The translations under genes and the position numbers were made by a program. A DNA stretch of 24,824 bases from Chara braunii. Lineage: Eukaryota > Streptophyta > Charophyceae > Charales > Characeae. Where the stretch lies: the NCBI GenBank assembly GCA_003427395.1, contig BFEA01000450.1, positions 54,987-79,810 of the forward strand. Reading direction: 5' to 3'. The notes under the pieces are model-generated. The model searched no databases and had not been told where the DNA came from. It saw nothing but the letters and a program-made list of their open reading frames with translations. Shown here piece after piece: positions 8,734 to 18,232 of this stretch. Each line of letters begins with the position of its first letter. The stretch's first letter is position 1.

Positions 8734-10158
8734 GTAGATAAGAAAAGTCACCTTGTGCCAGTTCTAGTGAGTCAAGAAGAAGAGGTGTATTATGATCAGG
8801 AAAGAGAACTGATACAGCAAATGAGGGAAGACATCTAGAACGGGCCTTGTCGTATTGACGATGAGACTGAGAAAGAACTGGTAATAGGGGAACCTTGCTT
8901 TCTGACAAGGCAAGAGGAGGACTTGGTAAGAGAACTGATACGTGAAAAACATGGGGCATATGTCTTCAACGATGATCAACGTGGGAGGCTGGATGTAGAC
9001 AAGATAGAAATGATCCGTATTCATACTGTACCTCATGAGCCATGGAATGTCCGAGGAGCTAAGTATCCCAACCCTGAGGATCGCAGAAGGGTGGTAGAGT
9101 ACCTAGATGGAAAGATCCGCACGGATGTGGCAGGGTACTCCAGTGGACCATATGCCTCTCCCTGGTTCTGTTTTGTAAAACCAAATGAAGTTCTTAGATG
9201 GGTGCAAGACCTCCAACGACTAAACGAGGTAACTGTAAGGGATGCAGGAGGTTTGCCCAATGCTGACCAGTTGTCAGAAGCTTGTGCAGGTAGGTCGATT
9301 GTCTCCCTCATCGACCTCTACTCTGGATATGATCAGTTTCCAGTCTATCCGGCAGACCGTCCCATCACGACGATGCACACGCCAAGAGGATTAGTTCATA
9401 TGAATGTTGCGCCACAAGGATGGACCAATGTTGTGGCTATGGTGCAACGGAGCATGATCAGGGTTATGCAGCCAATAACCCCTCAGATCACCGAGCCATA
9501 CATAGATGATCTTGCAGTTAAGGGCGCGATTGAGAAGGATGAGTCAGAAGTGGCTCCAGGGGTGAGAAGGTTTGTATGGGAACATGTTCAAGGGTTAAGA
9601 GAAGTCTTATCTCTACTAGAATAATACAACCTCACCGCCAGTAGAGTGAAGTCGAGACATTGCGTAAAGGAGGTAACCATTCCAGGATACATTTGCAACG
9701 AGCATGGTCGGCGCCCTGATAAGAAGAAGACCAATAAAATCCTGGAATGACCCACTCCTTTCAGAAATGTGGGTGAAGTTCGAAGCTTCCTTGGTACCTG
9801 TGGGTTCTGGAAAAGATTCATAGAAAGGTTTGCTAGTAAAACTGAGCATCTAAGGAAGCTAGTCCGGAAGGATTAAGAATGGGAATGGGGAAACCATCAA
9901 GAGGAAGTGGTGGAGGAATTGAAGAAGGAGTTCAGAGAGGGAGGTCTGGTACTAGGGGTACCGGACTTTGATGCGACTATGGAAAGACCCTTCATAGTTG
10001 AAACTGACGCTGGACCAACCGCCCTGGGAGGCGTCCTGATCCAGGCAGACAGTGAAGGAAAGGAGAGGTCGCTGAGGTTTGAAAGCCGAACACTCAACTC
10101 AACAGAAAGGAACTACTCGCAGTCAAAAGAGAAGCCTTGGCGGTCCTGCATTGCCTAA
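8713..10158 (+). pseudogene. pol: reverse transcriptase and RNase H N-terminal part
   Basis: One frame throughout, with stops at TAG 8836, TAA 9622, TGA 9748 and TAA 9874. The entry segment is RRYKTVDKKSHLVPVL. RT landmarks in order: SPWFCFVKPNEVLRWVQDLQ, the first catalytic Asp in SLIDLYSGYDQF (9313-9315), TPRGLVHMNVAPQGWTN, and the catalytic box YIDD at 9499-9510. The thumb/connection follows after the TAA at 9622, with ILE-stop-PTPF where Trp is expected, then VGEVRSFLGTCGFWKRFIER. RNase H begins at PDFDATMERPFIVETDAGPT (catalytic Asp at 10006-10008) and reaches STERNYSQSKE before a frameshift near 10130. It would copy element RNA into DNA and degrade the RNA strand. Placement in Ty3/gypsy rests on domain order and these motifs. 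Confidence 0.9.
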
Positions 10159-10619
10159 GGATCTTTAGGCATTACCTCTTTGGGAGGAGGTTTGTACTCA
10201 GGATCGATCCTACGACACTTGTGTACTCGCTCAAGAATTTCTCGCCCTCAGATTCAACCATAGCCAGATGGCTCACCTATATCTGGATGTTCGACTTCCA
10301 GTTAGAACGGATCCCTGGGAACAAAAACAGGGTGGATGACATGAGCAGAATTGAGTGGGAAAATCAAGAAGAATCCAATGAAGGAATGCCTCCAGTAGAC
10401 GGGTTTTTGGACGAAGGGGAAGACATGCGAACTCACGTGAACTATTGGTTCATGTTTGTCGAGAGTAAGGAAATGAGAAGAGAAAATCCAATGTGGCATC
10501 CGCCTCCAAACTTTTATGAGAGGACCTTCCCTGATACTCACACCATTAGAGGAGGAGGACTCTTGGGGCGAGAGAAGTACGGAATGGATGATGGAGTTGG
10601 CTCTGGCAGAGAATTATAG
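10137..10619 (+). pseudogene. pol: RNase H C-terminal part and connection
   Basis: Continues RNase H in another frame: AVLHCLRIFRHYLFGRRFVL, then RIDPTTLVYSLKNFSPSDST with the conserved Asp, ending RIPGNKNRVDDMSRIEW, the usual RNase H terminus with its last acidic residue. The following acidic and aromatic linker runs to 10619. The frame changes again around 10550, after which the next segment takes over. No independent function is expected; it is part of the Pol polyprotein. Confidence 0.8.
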
Positions 10620-10872
10620 GATAATGGATGAGCCGCGAACGATTGAAGCAGGAGTCCAACAGACTGACGAACAGGTAGCCATGATGGGAAGAATGTACTA
10701 CCTGACAAATTCGCTGTTACAAGTCCAAGCGAATGATGAAAGAGGAATAGTGAAGGCCGATGAAATAATTATTGGGATGATTGCGAGTTTGATGAAGAGA
10801 AGGAAGGAGAGTTCGAATAGGAAGAAATTTCAGAGGAATTCAGGGAAGAGGAGTATGAAGGATTCTATTTAG
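10516..10872 (+). pseudogene. pol: Pol linker between RNase H and integrase
   Basis: Reads EWMMELALAENYRIMDEPRT, then a helical region with GRMYYLTNSLLQVQ, and ends in a Lys/Arg-rich stretch at a TAG at 10870. It fills the place between RNase H and the integrase zinc finger. No catalytic motif is seen. The basic end may be partly out of frame, since acidic readings exist in neighbouring frames. Confidence 0.5.
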
Positions 10873-10913
10873 AAATGGGGTTGCTCCTCTAAGGAGATAA
10901 AAGAGAGAGAGAA

Positions 10914-12101
10914 GTGAGTGAGAAGACTCTCAGGATGAGAGACCACTATGTGGTGAAAGGTGACCACTTGTTCATCAGGGATAAGAGGGGGCCGCCACGA
11001 CGTGTCGTGTGTGGAAGGAATCGCCAGATTGACGTAGTAGCTACATTGCATGATGGGATAGTCGGAGGACATCGGAGTTTCGCAGCTACTTATAAGAAGG
11101 CGATGAAGCTCTACTACTGGAAGGAATGTTAAAGATGACGCGAAAATACTGTGAATCATGCGTGCCCTGTCAAATTTGATCGCCTATCAGGTACAAGGAA
11201 CCCCTGCATCCTAGATATATCAAGGAAGTAGGGGCGGTTGTTCACCTGGATCTACTGGCTATGCCGCTAGGTCTTGGAGTATATAATTATATATTTGACG
11301 CAAGAGACAACCTTACAGGATTCATTGATGGCAGAGCGATCAGGAACAAGACCGGGGCAACGCTGGCGGAAAGAATATTATCTTTACAATGGACAGAGGG
11401 TCTGAGTTCACATGTGGGGAGGTGAAAGAATTGCTGAAGGAATTGGGGGTCATAGGTAACTATACAACTCGGGCTCATCCACAAGCGAATGCACCGGTTG
11501 AGAGAGGCCATAGCACAATTACTAACTTGCTGGCCAAATGAACCAGTGGGAAGCCGAACCTTTGACCAAAGTTCCTAAGAACAGTGTTCTTGGTGGAGAA
11601 CATCACCGTAAATAGAACGACCGGGTATGCACCTGCGACACTCTGGTATGGGCGTCACGCCACATTTTTTATTGAAAGCTTCCTGAAGACTTGGCGCAGG
11701 CAGGACCTGGAGAACAACTTAACTTTGGAGGAACTGCTAGATCTAAGGGTAAGACAGATCAGCGCCACTGAAGAAAGGGTGCAGGAAGCAGCCATGAACG
11801 TTGCAGATAGCAGGGGAAAGGATAAGGAAAGGTGGGACAAACTACCTAGAGTAAGACTCGAACCTCTACAAGTTGGCGAGACAGTACGGCTCTACGATTC
11901 CTCTCTAGAAATGCAATGGTCGTGGAAATTGGACAAACGATGGCTAGGACCATTCAAAGTCAGGAGACAGGGACTTCATGGGCATATGAGCTAGAAGAGA
12001 TGGATGGGACTCCAAGGAAGGTCTCGGTTTCAGGATCTAAACTCAAGAAGTTCCGAGTCAAAGAAGAGGTAAGCTCAGCTACGATACGAAAGCTTGGATA
12101 A
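10914..12101 (+). pseudogene. pol: integrase (zinc finger, D,D35E core, GPY/F module)
   Basis: The zinc-binding domain contains LHDGIVGGH with two His, then in the next frame YCESCVPCQI with the Cys pair, followed by TGA 11177. In the core, VVHLDLLAMP has the first Asp (11249-11251), FTMDRGSEFT the second (11392-11394), and HPQANAPVERGH the Glu. Exactly 35 residues separate the second Asp and the Glu. Only about 47 residues separate the two Asp, fewer than usual, which together with a frame change points to a small deletion before 11389. TGA at 11539 and 11563 replace expected Trp. The C-terminal part has a coherent helical region and WLGPFKVRRQ (GPY/F), then a frameshift into SWAYELEEMDGTPRKV and VSGSKLKKF, ending at 12101. 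No chromodomain is seen. It would insert the DNA copy into the genome. Confidence 0.88.
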
Positions 12102-12179
12102 ATTGGGAAGGTATTTAGGCATGCATATGTGTATCAGTTCCTATGCGGGTATGTACCCAATTGCCCAAGATTATGCTCA

Positions 12180-12345
12180 TACATATATGGATACATACAT
12201 ACATATATATATATGTATGTATGTATACGTACATGGATGCAGAGGGGTATAAGTGAGGATATGTGTGTGTATATACGCTCATGTATGTGTATATGTATAT
12301 ATATGTATATATGAGATATATATATATATATGTGTGTGTTTATGA
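12180..12345. repeat. TA/TATG/CATA-rich simple sequence
   Basis: Alternating ACATACATA, TATATATA and TGTGTGTA runs between integrase and the second gag-like ORF. It can fold back on itself at ATACATACATATATATATGTATGT. No coding content. Confidence 0.9.
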
Positions 12346-12419
12346 GCGTGTATGTAAGTATCTGATAAAGGAGGGCATTGTCAACTTGTGTTAACAAGGA
12401 ATGTCGCCTTGGTAATAAT

Positions 12420-12460
12420 CTGACCCTTGTACCTGTCATTTGCTCCTTCTCTGTGTGCAG
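12420..12460 (+). promoter_or_regulatory. predicted branch point and 3' splice site before second gag-like ORF
   Basis: CTGAC at 12420-12424 fits the branch-point consensus CTRAY. A pyrimidine-rich run (12438-12458) and CAG ending at 12460 follow, with the branch A 37 nt from the AG. The first ATG downstream (12486) opens the gag-like ORF in a good context (A at -3, G at +4). This would suit a spliced subgenomic mRNA, but it is a prediction from consensus only. Confidence 0.45.
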
Positions 12461-12485
12461 GCGTGAGCCTTGGAAAGAAGAGACC

Positions 12486-13949
12486 ATGGCGCAGAAAGGA
12501 GCAGTGGCAGGGACCTTTGGACCTGCCTTGAGAAAGGGAGGGCAGAGGGGGGAACAGAGAATCTCAAGGAACCTGGAGGAGTTGCCCATTTACAGGTCTG
12601 GAGACAGCCTGCGACTTTTCCTGCGAGACCTTGAGGAGTACGCATTAAGGAGAGAATGGGGTGACAGAGAAAGGATAACGAATGTGAGAGGAGCAGGAAT
12701 GTACAAGAAGAGGATTGAAGGAGTGGTGGCAGGTTGCACAAGGTGGAGGGTATGCAAGGTGAGACTATGGAGAAACATGGGGGAATTCCCAAGGGATGAT
12801 ATGGAGGATAATTTAAGGTTTTATGGGACCAATCTGGAGGACTTTATTGAGAGCTTGCTGCTGGCCGCTGAGAGGGGCGAATAAAACGAGGAGGAAAAGA
12901 GGAAGCAGTTGATCGCAAGATCAGACAAAGGCGAAAAGGAGGAAGTAAGAGAAATTTTGGAAGGGAGTCGAACCTGGAAAAGCATAACGGCAAAATTGTG
13001 GATGACCTACACCCAGGCCAGGCAAGACCAGATAAGAAAGGAAAGGCTGCAAAAGAAGGGGCTATGGATTGGAAGAGAGGTGACTGAGTCACAGGGGAAG
13101 GAGGAAGAAATTGAAGAAGAGGATAATGTACCTCTGAAGAAGTTGAAGGACAAGGCGAGGGTCTCCCCCAAGAGCAGCAGCAAGGAATCTGAGCAGGCTG
13201 AGGGAGATGAACAGGAAGAGGAGGAGGCAGCAGAGGAGAGGAAAAGAAGCATGGGGGCGAGTATGGTACCAAGGAAGAAGAAACTTGGAAAGAAAAGGGC
13301 AATTGAGAGTGGAAGGAAAGAGGTACAAGAAAGGGTGAGTGAAAAAGGGGAAGGAGTAGAAGAAGATGAAGAGGGAAAGAAGGTCCAGGGAGGAGGCAAG
13401 GCTCCCAAAGTCAAGAGAACTAAGGAAAAGAGGCCGATTGGGGACAAGGAAGAGACAAGTGGGATAGGAAAGAAGGAAGATGAGAAGGATGGCCAGATGG
13501 AGAAGTTGATGAGAGATATGAAAGAAATGAGGAAAAAAGTGAGAGAATTGAAGAAAGAGAGGGAGAAATTGCAAAAAGAAATGAGTCAATTGAGGGTCAC
13601 CCTGAATGTGCGGAGCAGAGAACTGGAAGACGAAGTGGCCACAAGAGGTAAGATGAAAATAAGGGTGGATGGTCTGGTTTCTGAGGTCATTGTGCTAGGG
13701 CAGGACTTGGACAATGAAATCTCAGAAAGAAAGAAGTTGGGACAAGAGTGGGAAAAAAGATGGGAAGAAATATTGAGAGGAATGAAGGAATTCAGATTGA
13801 GCCAACAGGGGAAAGAGAAGGAAGCCACAGTGATGGTGGGAAGAAAAGGGGATGAAGAGAAGGGGGCACAGACTGAGGAGAAGAAAGAAGAGTCTCCTGC
13901 ACCAGAAAAAGAAGTTAGTAAGAGTGTGGCTATGCCTCTGCCAGGATAG
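12486..13949 (+). pseudogene. second Gag-like protein with long coiled coil
   Basis: Starts MAQKGAVAGTFGPALRKGGQ. A capsid-like motif follows: LPIYRSGDSLRLFLRDLEEY, the same pattern of aromatic, Gly-Asp and amphipathic helix as in retrotransposon Gag. One TAA at 12882 (codon 133) interrupts an otherwise continuous frame; the sequence resumes NEEEKRKQLIARSDKGEKEE. A charged, disordered Glu/Lys/Ser-rich region spans about residues 200-335. A long coiled coil spans about residues 337-435, including MRKKVRELKKEREKLQKEMS and LDNEISERKKLGQEWEKR. The frame stops at 13949, and the zinc knuckle follows in another frame. It differs strongly from the Gag at 6014, which lacks the coiled coil. It is either an accessory ORF of this element or the remnant of a different Ty3 element. 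Confidence 0.7.
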
Positions 13950-13957
13950 GGTAAAAG

Positions 13958-14209
13958 GCAAAGGGAATCCCAGTTGACTCACCAAAGGTGGCTGAGGATC
14001 AGACTGAGACTTCAATCCAGCCAGACATAAAGAGAATCAAGCCCATCATGGTTGGGCAAAGGTGTTTCTTCTGCACTCAGGAAGGGCACCTCAGGAATGA
14101 GTGTTCCATTCTAGCAGTTTATACCAAGGAAGGAAAAGCCAAATATGATAGTCATAAGAGATTGGTGGCCGACACAGGGCAGACCATTCCCAGAATACCT
14201 GAGGGGTAG
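13958..14209 (+). pseudogene. zinc-knuckle end of second Gag-like protein
   Basis: Frame 2 continuation after one or two frameshifts near 13950: AKGIPVDSPKVAEDQTETS, then CFFCTQEGHLRNEC at 14063-14104, a CX2CX4HX4C zinc knuckle. A short tail, YDSHKRLVADTGQTIPRIPE, ends at TAG 14207. It would bind nucleic acid as the nucleocapsid part. No protease or RT follows it. Confidence 0.7.
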
Positions 14210-15091
14210 CACTTCACAGGATACTGGGACTGCTAGTTGATTTCTAGGTAGGAACATGTAGATGTTTTAAGTAAACTATGACTTGAATTGGCTTAAAAGA
14301 CAGTTATGAGAGAGAGAAAGGTGCAAATTAGAGCAAGGGGATATGCGTTTTTCTTCTTCAGTTGGACATGAGGAACAGGAGTGAGACAAGTTGTGTGCTT
14401 TCTTTATTCAGATGAGGAAACTTAGCATAAGAAGTAGTATGGGAAATGACATGAGAGGTATTTGAGGGATAGTAGAGTGGAGTGTTGATCTAACTCCGTA
14501 ACGTACTTGTATTTATATATATCACTCAGGGGGATGAGCTGGTGGACACGACGCACTTGTCACATTGTGTGTGGGCCTTTGTATTTGGTTGAATCTCTAA
14601 TAACCTAAGATCTCCCTTCGTCTATTACTACTAAAAATTTGTTGAGATCTAAAGAGGTGATAGAGGAATGGGCGGATTTGTATCTCATGTGAAAGTTTGA
14701 TGAGTTTGTGAAGCTTCAAAAGCTGGATTGATTGTACATTTCTTGTTTGAAACCATGCTACGACATCGGTAGACTCCTTTGAGTCTTATCATTTTTGTTG
14801 CAGAAATTCTTTTGAAAATCTCTATGAAAGTGATGTTTTATTTTTGTGGATTCTGACAAGTAAAGAGTCAATAAAAGTCTACTTTAAAAATAATGGTTAT
14901 ATATATACAAAATGACCCCGAGTGCGTGCCTCACCGAGCTATGATCAAAGACTTTGAGGGCACAACCCTTAGTGGTAGCTTGACGAATGCTCAATTTATT
15001 ATCTTATTTATTTGGTTTATTTAAAAAGCATCGTTCATCCACCCTAAGGGTTAACCTGAGGGCATAAATTACCAAGCCTATGGTGAAAAAT
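14210..15091. other. no gene seen; AT-richer 3' region
   Basis: No pol domain or other coding motif follows the second zinc knuckle. A short purine run, GAGAGAGAGAAAGG at 14308-14321, precedes TG, but nothing else supports a polypurine tract and LTR start there. TATATA stretches lie at 14515-14521 and 14899-14906. Confidence 0.5.
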
Positions 15092-15250
15092 TGGCATCGT
15101 TGGGACGCAACTCCCAGCGTGGGCTGCTGACCTAGCATAACCAGGCAGCGAACCCTTCGACTATGGTCTCGAAAAGAAACTAGAGGGGTGACCACCCCAA
15201 TGAAAGGATCTATTCAAGTAGATGTCGAAGGGGTCGAGATTATTAATTTT
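15092..15250 (+). other. degenerate PBS-like site and possible gag leader stub
   Basis: TGGCATCGTTG at 15092-15102 matches 10 of the first 11 bases of the primer-binding site at 3451, then departs (GGACGCAAC). About 70 nt later ATG at 15162 opens MVSKRN-stop-RGDHPNERIYSS, which looks like a short broken Gag start. This could be the leader of another LTR element, but no LTR pair supports it. Confidence 0.25.
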
Positions 15251-15810
15251 TAAAGATAGGATGAATATCCCCTCGTTGCGCAACCAACGAGGGTAACCAC
15301 CGATAAGCAACAACGCGGTGAGCCGCAACTCCGGTCTGATCAGCAGGACTGTGGTGGGTCAGGATGGAGACCGTTGTCCTCCTGTATTAGGCTTCGGGCA
15401 GGACGACAGACAACTTTGGATTGTGATATCAAGAGTTGAACACCCAAGGTCTCGGTTAGGACCCACGTTTGACGGGTTGAGTTCGTACGCGAACACCAGC
15501 CCTGAAAACAACCAACGAATACCTGGACCAAAGACTAAGGGTGTGGGGAAAGGAAAGGTGCGTTGTCATACTTAACTAATTCATGTATTGTAGTACAGAT
15601 CGAGTATCCCCACTTCCAGTTATTATATTTTATATGGGATACCCGGGTTAAAATCCCGGCGGTAATAATGAAAAGTAAGGTGACGGCGTCAATCTTGAAA
15701 CCACATTTCATTCCAGGATTCGGATTTGACAAATTGTTTGTCGGAAAACACCTTTATGTGCATATAGTTCTCCGAGCGACGGGGACGTCGCTTAATGAGG
15801 TCTATGATAC
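15251..15810. other. spacer before 3' LTR copy, no gene
   Basis: No supported ORF. Structures seen: CCTCGTTG/CAACGAGG inverted repeat at about 15271-15292; a purine run GGGGAAAGGAAAGG at 15546-15559, about 250 nt too far from 15811 to be its polypurine tract; and CGGGTTAAAATCCCG around 15644-15658, which resembles a tRNA T arm without the rest of a tRNA. Confidence 0.45.
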
Positions 15811-15817
15811 TGTCGGA

Positions 15818-15843
15818 CAAAATACCCTTACAAGGGTATTTTG
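15818..15843. promoter_or_regulatory. 26-nt palindrome, second LTR copy
   Basis: Identical to the palindrome at 763-788, beginning 7 bases after the LTR start. Confidence 0.6.
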
Positions 15844-16494
15844 CTACGTATTTGCGTTAGGCACTGTGGCGGCACCAGCTACCATGACGTAGCCAGTCTG
15901 GAACGAGAGGGGTCTGCACATTTGACGTGACACTAAGAGAAAATTCCTCGACCACTGAGGCCGGGGAAAAATCGGTGAGAAAATTTCGTATGTGCGCGCG
16001 TTATTATGATGCGCGTCATGGTGATTAGGATTAGTAGTAATACCCCTCGACAGAAGAGGTCGAGGGGTCAGTTGGACTGATGATTGTGTCAGGTAGGACT
16101 ATGACACGCACTGAGACTTGGTCTAGTGCCTATCTTCCTTCCGGTACTGGTGGTTCTGAAAATTTCGGTTTTTGCCTTCCCCTACTCAGTCTCCGGGTCG
16201 AGTATCCGCCACACCTACTTCTACTTTGTGTGGTACCAGCCTGCCCGCCACTTGAGTATCTACCCTGCCGCGGCCCTCGATGCCGCAACCACGGCTGAGT
16301 ACCGGCCTTCGGGCCTTCCGATGAAATGCGTGCCCCTGCGGGTCATGTAAATGCCCAAGGCGGCGGACATTCAGATAGGCACGTAGAATTAGCAAGCATG
16401 CACACTAGCGCTGGCTAGAGTGGGCTCAGGCCATTGGTTGGACTGGGCCACATTACTTTATGAATACTAGAGCTACTCCCCTTCTATTCGAAGT

Positions 16495-16579
16495 GGGAGC
16501 TAGCTCAGTAGGTTGCAGTACAGGGTTGATATACGGGGGATCCGGGGATCAAGGCCCGCCACCCTCCGAGTTAGCTCCC
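16495..16579 (+). ncRNA. tRNA-like stem-loop in 3' LTR copy
   Basis: Begins GGGAGCTAGCTCAGTAGG, which contains a full A-box match, and ends AGTTAGCTCCC followed by TTTT at 16580-16583. The 12-bp stem of the other copy carries one change here, giving a G-T pair. No B box in the standard position is clear. Confidence 0.35.
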
Positions 16580-16900
16580 TTTTGACAGGGATCTCTACCT
16601 TTCGTTTTGCCTGCGTTTGAACGGCCGGGACGCGATCCCTCGACCTCGTTATCTAGGTTGGTTGTGTTATTTGCCTCGTTGAAACGAGACTCTACGCTAG
16701 GCAGTTGGTAGTAGTTCTCGTTTGAATTCGTTCAAAATTTTTATTTTATTTTAATTCAGAGGTTAGATTCGTTTCATTATTTTATTTTCTTTTATTAATT
16801 ATTATCTTTTCCCGTAGCTTTATCCCCTGATTAACGTAGGTGAACCTGTACTCGGAAGTCGGACCGATTCAGCCGGAAAAGGGAAGAGGCCCGACCATCC

Positions 16901-17460
16901 TACCGTGCGTCATCAGCCTATAGCACGGAGGGCCCCTCGTCAAGGAGAAGAGCAAGCCACCGCAAATTTCGCGCAGAAGCAAGATTGGGAACGGCCGCTT
17001 GCTGGGGAAAGCGCGGAGAGGTGAAGGGTGGAGCGCGTGAGAAAGTCGGGGGAGACAACTCGTAAGGGGAAAAGAACCGCGAAGGAATAAGGAAAAGAAA
17101 CATGGAGAAGGTGTAGGAGGTCGCGCGACAGAGAGAAGGAGAAGAGGAAGTCGAAGGAGGAAATAGAAAGAGGAGGAGAAGGAAAACTTACCGGATCCAA
17201 TGAACAAGCACGGTGGCGGCAACAAACTCAACAAAGGTGAATGGCATTGTAGGCAAGAAAGTGAGTGGGAGGACNCGCAAAGAGGGAACGAGAGAGAAAG
17301 GGAAAGAGATAGGAGAAGAAGAAGGAGAAGAAGAGGAGAAAGAGGAAAAGGGATACTTACCTGACCAAGGGCACGGCGACGGAAAGGAGAACGACGACGG
17401 GCTGCAGAAGACAACTCTAACGGTGACGACGACGGGGAGCGGGAGAAAGAACGGGTGAGT
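16901..17460 (-). other. pyrimidine-rich minus-strand region with exon-like segments
   Basis: On the + strand this is purine-rich (GGAGAAGAGG type). Read on the minus strand it is long pyrimidine-rich, intron-like DNA. It contains a 41-nt segment, 17361-17401, with an acceptor (TTGTCTTCTGCAG) and a donor (CAG|GTAAGTATCC). A second segment ends at donor CCG|GTAAGT with its last base at 17192. A further acceptor-like site (TTTCCCCAG) precedes CAAGCGGCCG at about 17002. No protein family is recognisable. An ambiguous base sits at 17275. Confidence 0.35.
17361..17401 (-). other. 41-nt micro-exon candidate
   Basis: Bounded on the minus strand by CTTCTGCAG acceptor and GTAAGTATCC donor, both close to consensus. 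One frame reads PVVVLLSVAVPLV. Coding status is unknown. Confidence 0.35.
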
Positions 17461-17490
17461 CCCGTTCCTCGAGGCCGAATTCCACCACCT

Positions 17491-17525
17491 ATATAATAAT
17501 AATAATAATAATATAGTAATAATAA
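17491..17525. repeat. (TAA)n-like tract
   Basis: TAATAATAATAATAATAATA followed by an imperfect continuation. A TAAATAAA-rich stretch follows to about 17565. Confidence 0.85.
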
Positions 17526-17647
17526 TGAAATTGAATAAATAAACAAAATAGATAAATAAATAAAATTAATGAATCTACCACTAAAATGTGAAAAGATTCG
17601 CTACGATCTAGCTTATGTGTATGAGAGAGAGGTAAAGGGAGAGAGAG

Positions 17648-18146
17648 TTTTTTTTTTTCTTCCTCGTCTCGGTCCGCCTTCTCCCTCTCACCCTCTCGCT
17701 ATCCAACTTCACTGCATCTACAGACTATGAGCGAAAGAGAGAGAGAGAGAGTGAGAGAGAGAGCTTATCAGTCTCCAACTCGCGCTTCGTCACGCGCTAC
17801 CGGGATTGATAGGAAGAGCAAATCAACAAGTGACTGTGTATATTGCGACGTTTTCAGCGGAAAGATTTATTCCGTTTCGCTCATCCTATCGATGGGATGG
17901 GGGTATGATACGTTCATGATTCGACCGAGGCGAGAGAAAGAGGAAACGTTGAGTCCCCAACCTTGGCCAACTGCTAAAGTATCCGCTCCCTCATGCTACA
18001 CGGTCTATCATCATCTGCAGGTTACTACTACTACTGCTACTACTACTACTACGAAAGAAAGGAGAGAGAGAGTTCTTCTTCTCCCTCATCTAAATCCACC
18101 GTCTCTCTCTTCCTCTCGCATCCGGCTTCTCACTATCTGTGAACTA

Positions 18147-18232
<86 letters not shown>

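Larger units (their letters stand above)
756..16900 (+). mobile_element. degenerate Ty3/gypsy LTR retrotransposon with extra ORFs
   Basis: Directly repeated LTR segments bound an interior with a tRNA-Asp primer-binding site (3451-3470) followed by gag, protease, reverse transcriptase, RNase H and integrase, all on the + strand. RT, RNase H, integrase is the Ty3/gypsy order. Unusual content is a duplicated unknown ORF before gag and a gag-like coiled-coil ORF after integrase. The coding part has at least 13 in-frame stops and several frameshifts, so the copy cannot act autonomously. The right boundary is uncertain: the 3' LTR copy stops matching at 16900, no polypurine tract directly precedes 15811, and I find no matching 5-bp target duplication. 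The block could therefore be composite, with the 3' LTR from a related second insertion. Confidence 0.75.
15811..16900 (+). repeat. 3' LTR copy of the 756-1844 segment
   Basis: About 95% identical to 756-1844 by hand count. It starts TGTCGGAC and stops matching at 16900. The palindrome (15818-15843) and the tRNA-like stem (16495-16579) are conserved. It also holds a perfect 10-bp inverted repeat, ACCCCTCGAC at 16042-16051 and GTCGAGGGGT at 16059-16068, which is imperfect in the 5' copy. It is likely truncated on the right, since the sequence after 16900 does not clearly match 1845-3448. Confidence 0.8.

Noticed and set aside
9748-11565. TGA read as Trp (alternative genetic code)
   Set aside because: TAA and TAG stops and many frameshifts occur in the same genes, and TGG is used freely for Trp throughout. 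Mutation of a silenced element explains the data better.
12134-12589. 151-codon minus-strand open frame
   Set aside because: Its core is His/Ile/Tyr repeat from the TA/CA simple sequence.
13007-13589. Overlapping minus-strand open frames of 146-166 codons
   Set aside because: They are Ser/Leu/Phe-rich shadows of the Glu/Lys-rich coiled-coil ORF on the + strand.
14308-15090. An LTR of a second element between a purine run and the PBS-like site
   Set aside because: No second copy of this stretch exists in the window, and it does not end in CA.
15546-15559. Purine run as the polypurine tract of the element
   Set aside because: It lies about 250 nt from the 3' LTR start at 15811, whereas a polypurine tract should be adjacent.
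16869-17546. 225-codon minus-strand open frame
   Set aside because: It is Ser/Leu/Pro-rich low complexity produced by the purine-rich + strand, and it runs through an ambiguous base and the LTR edge.
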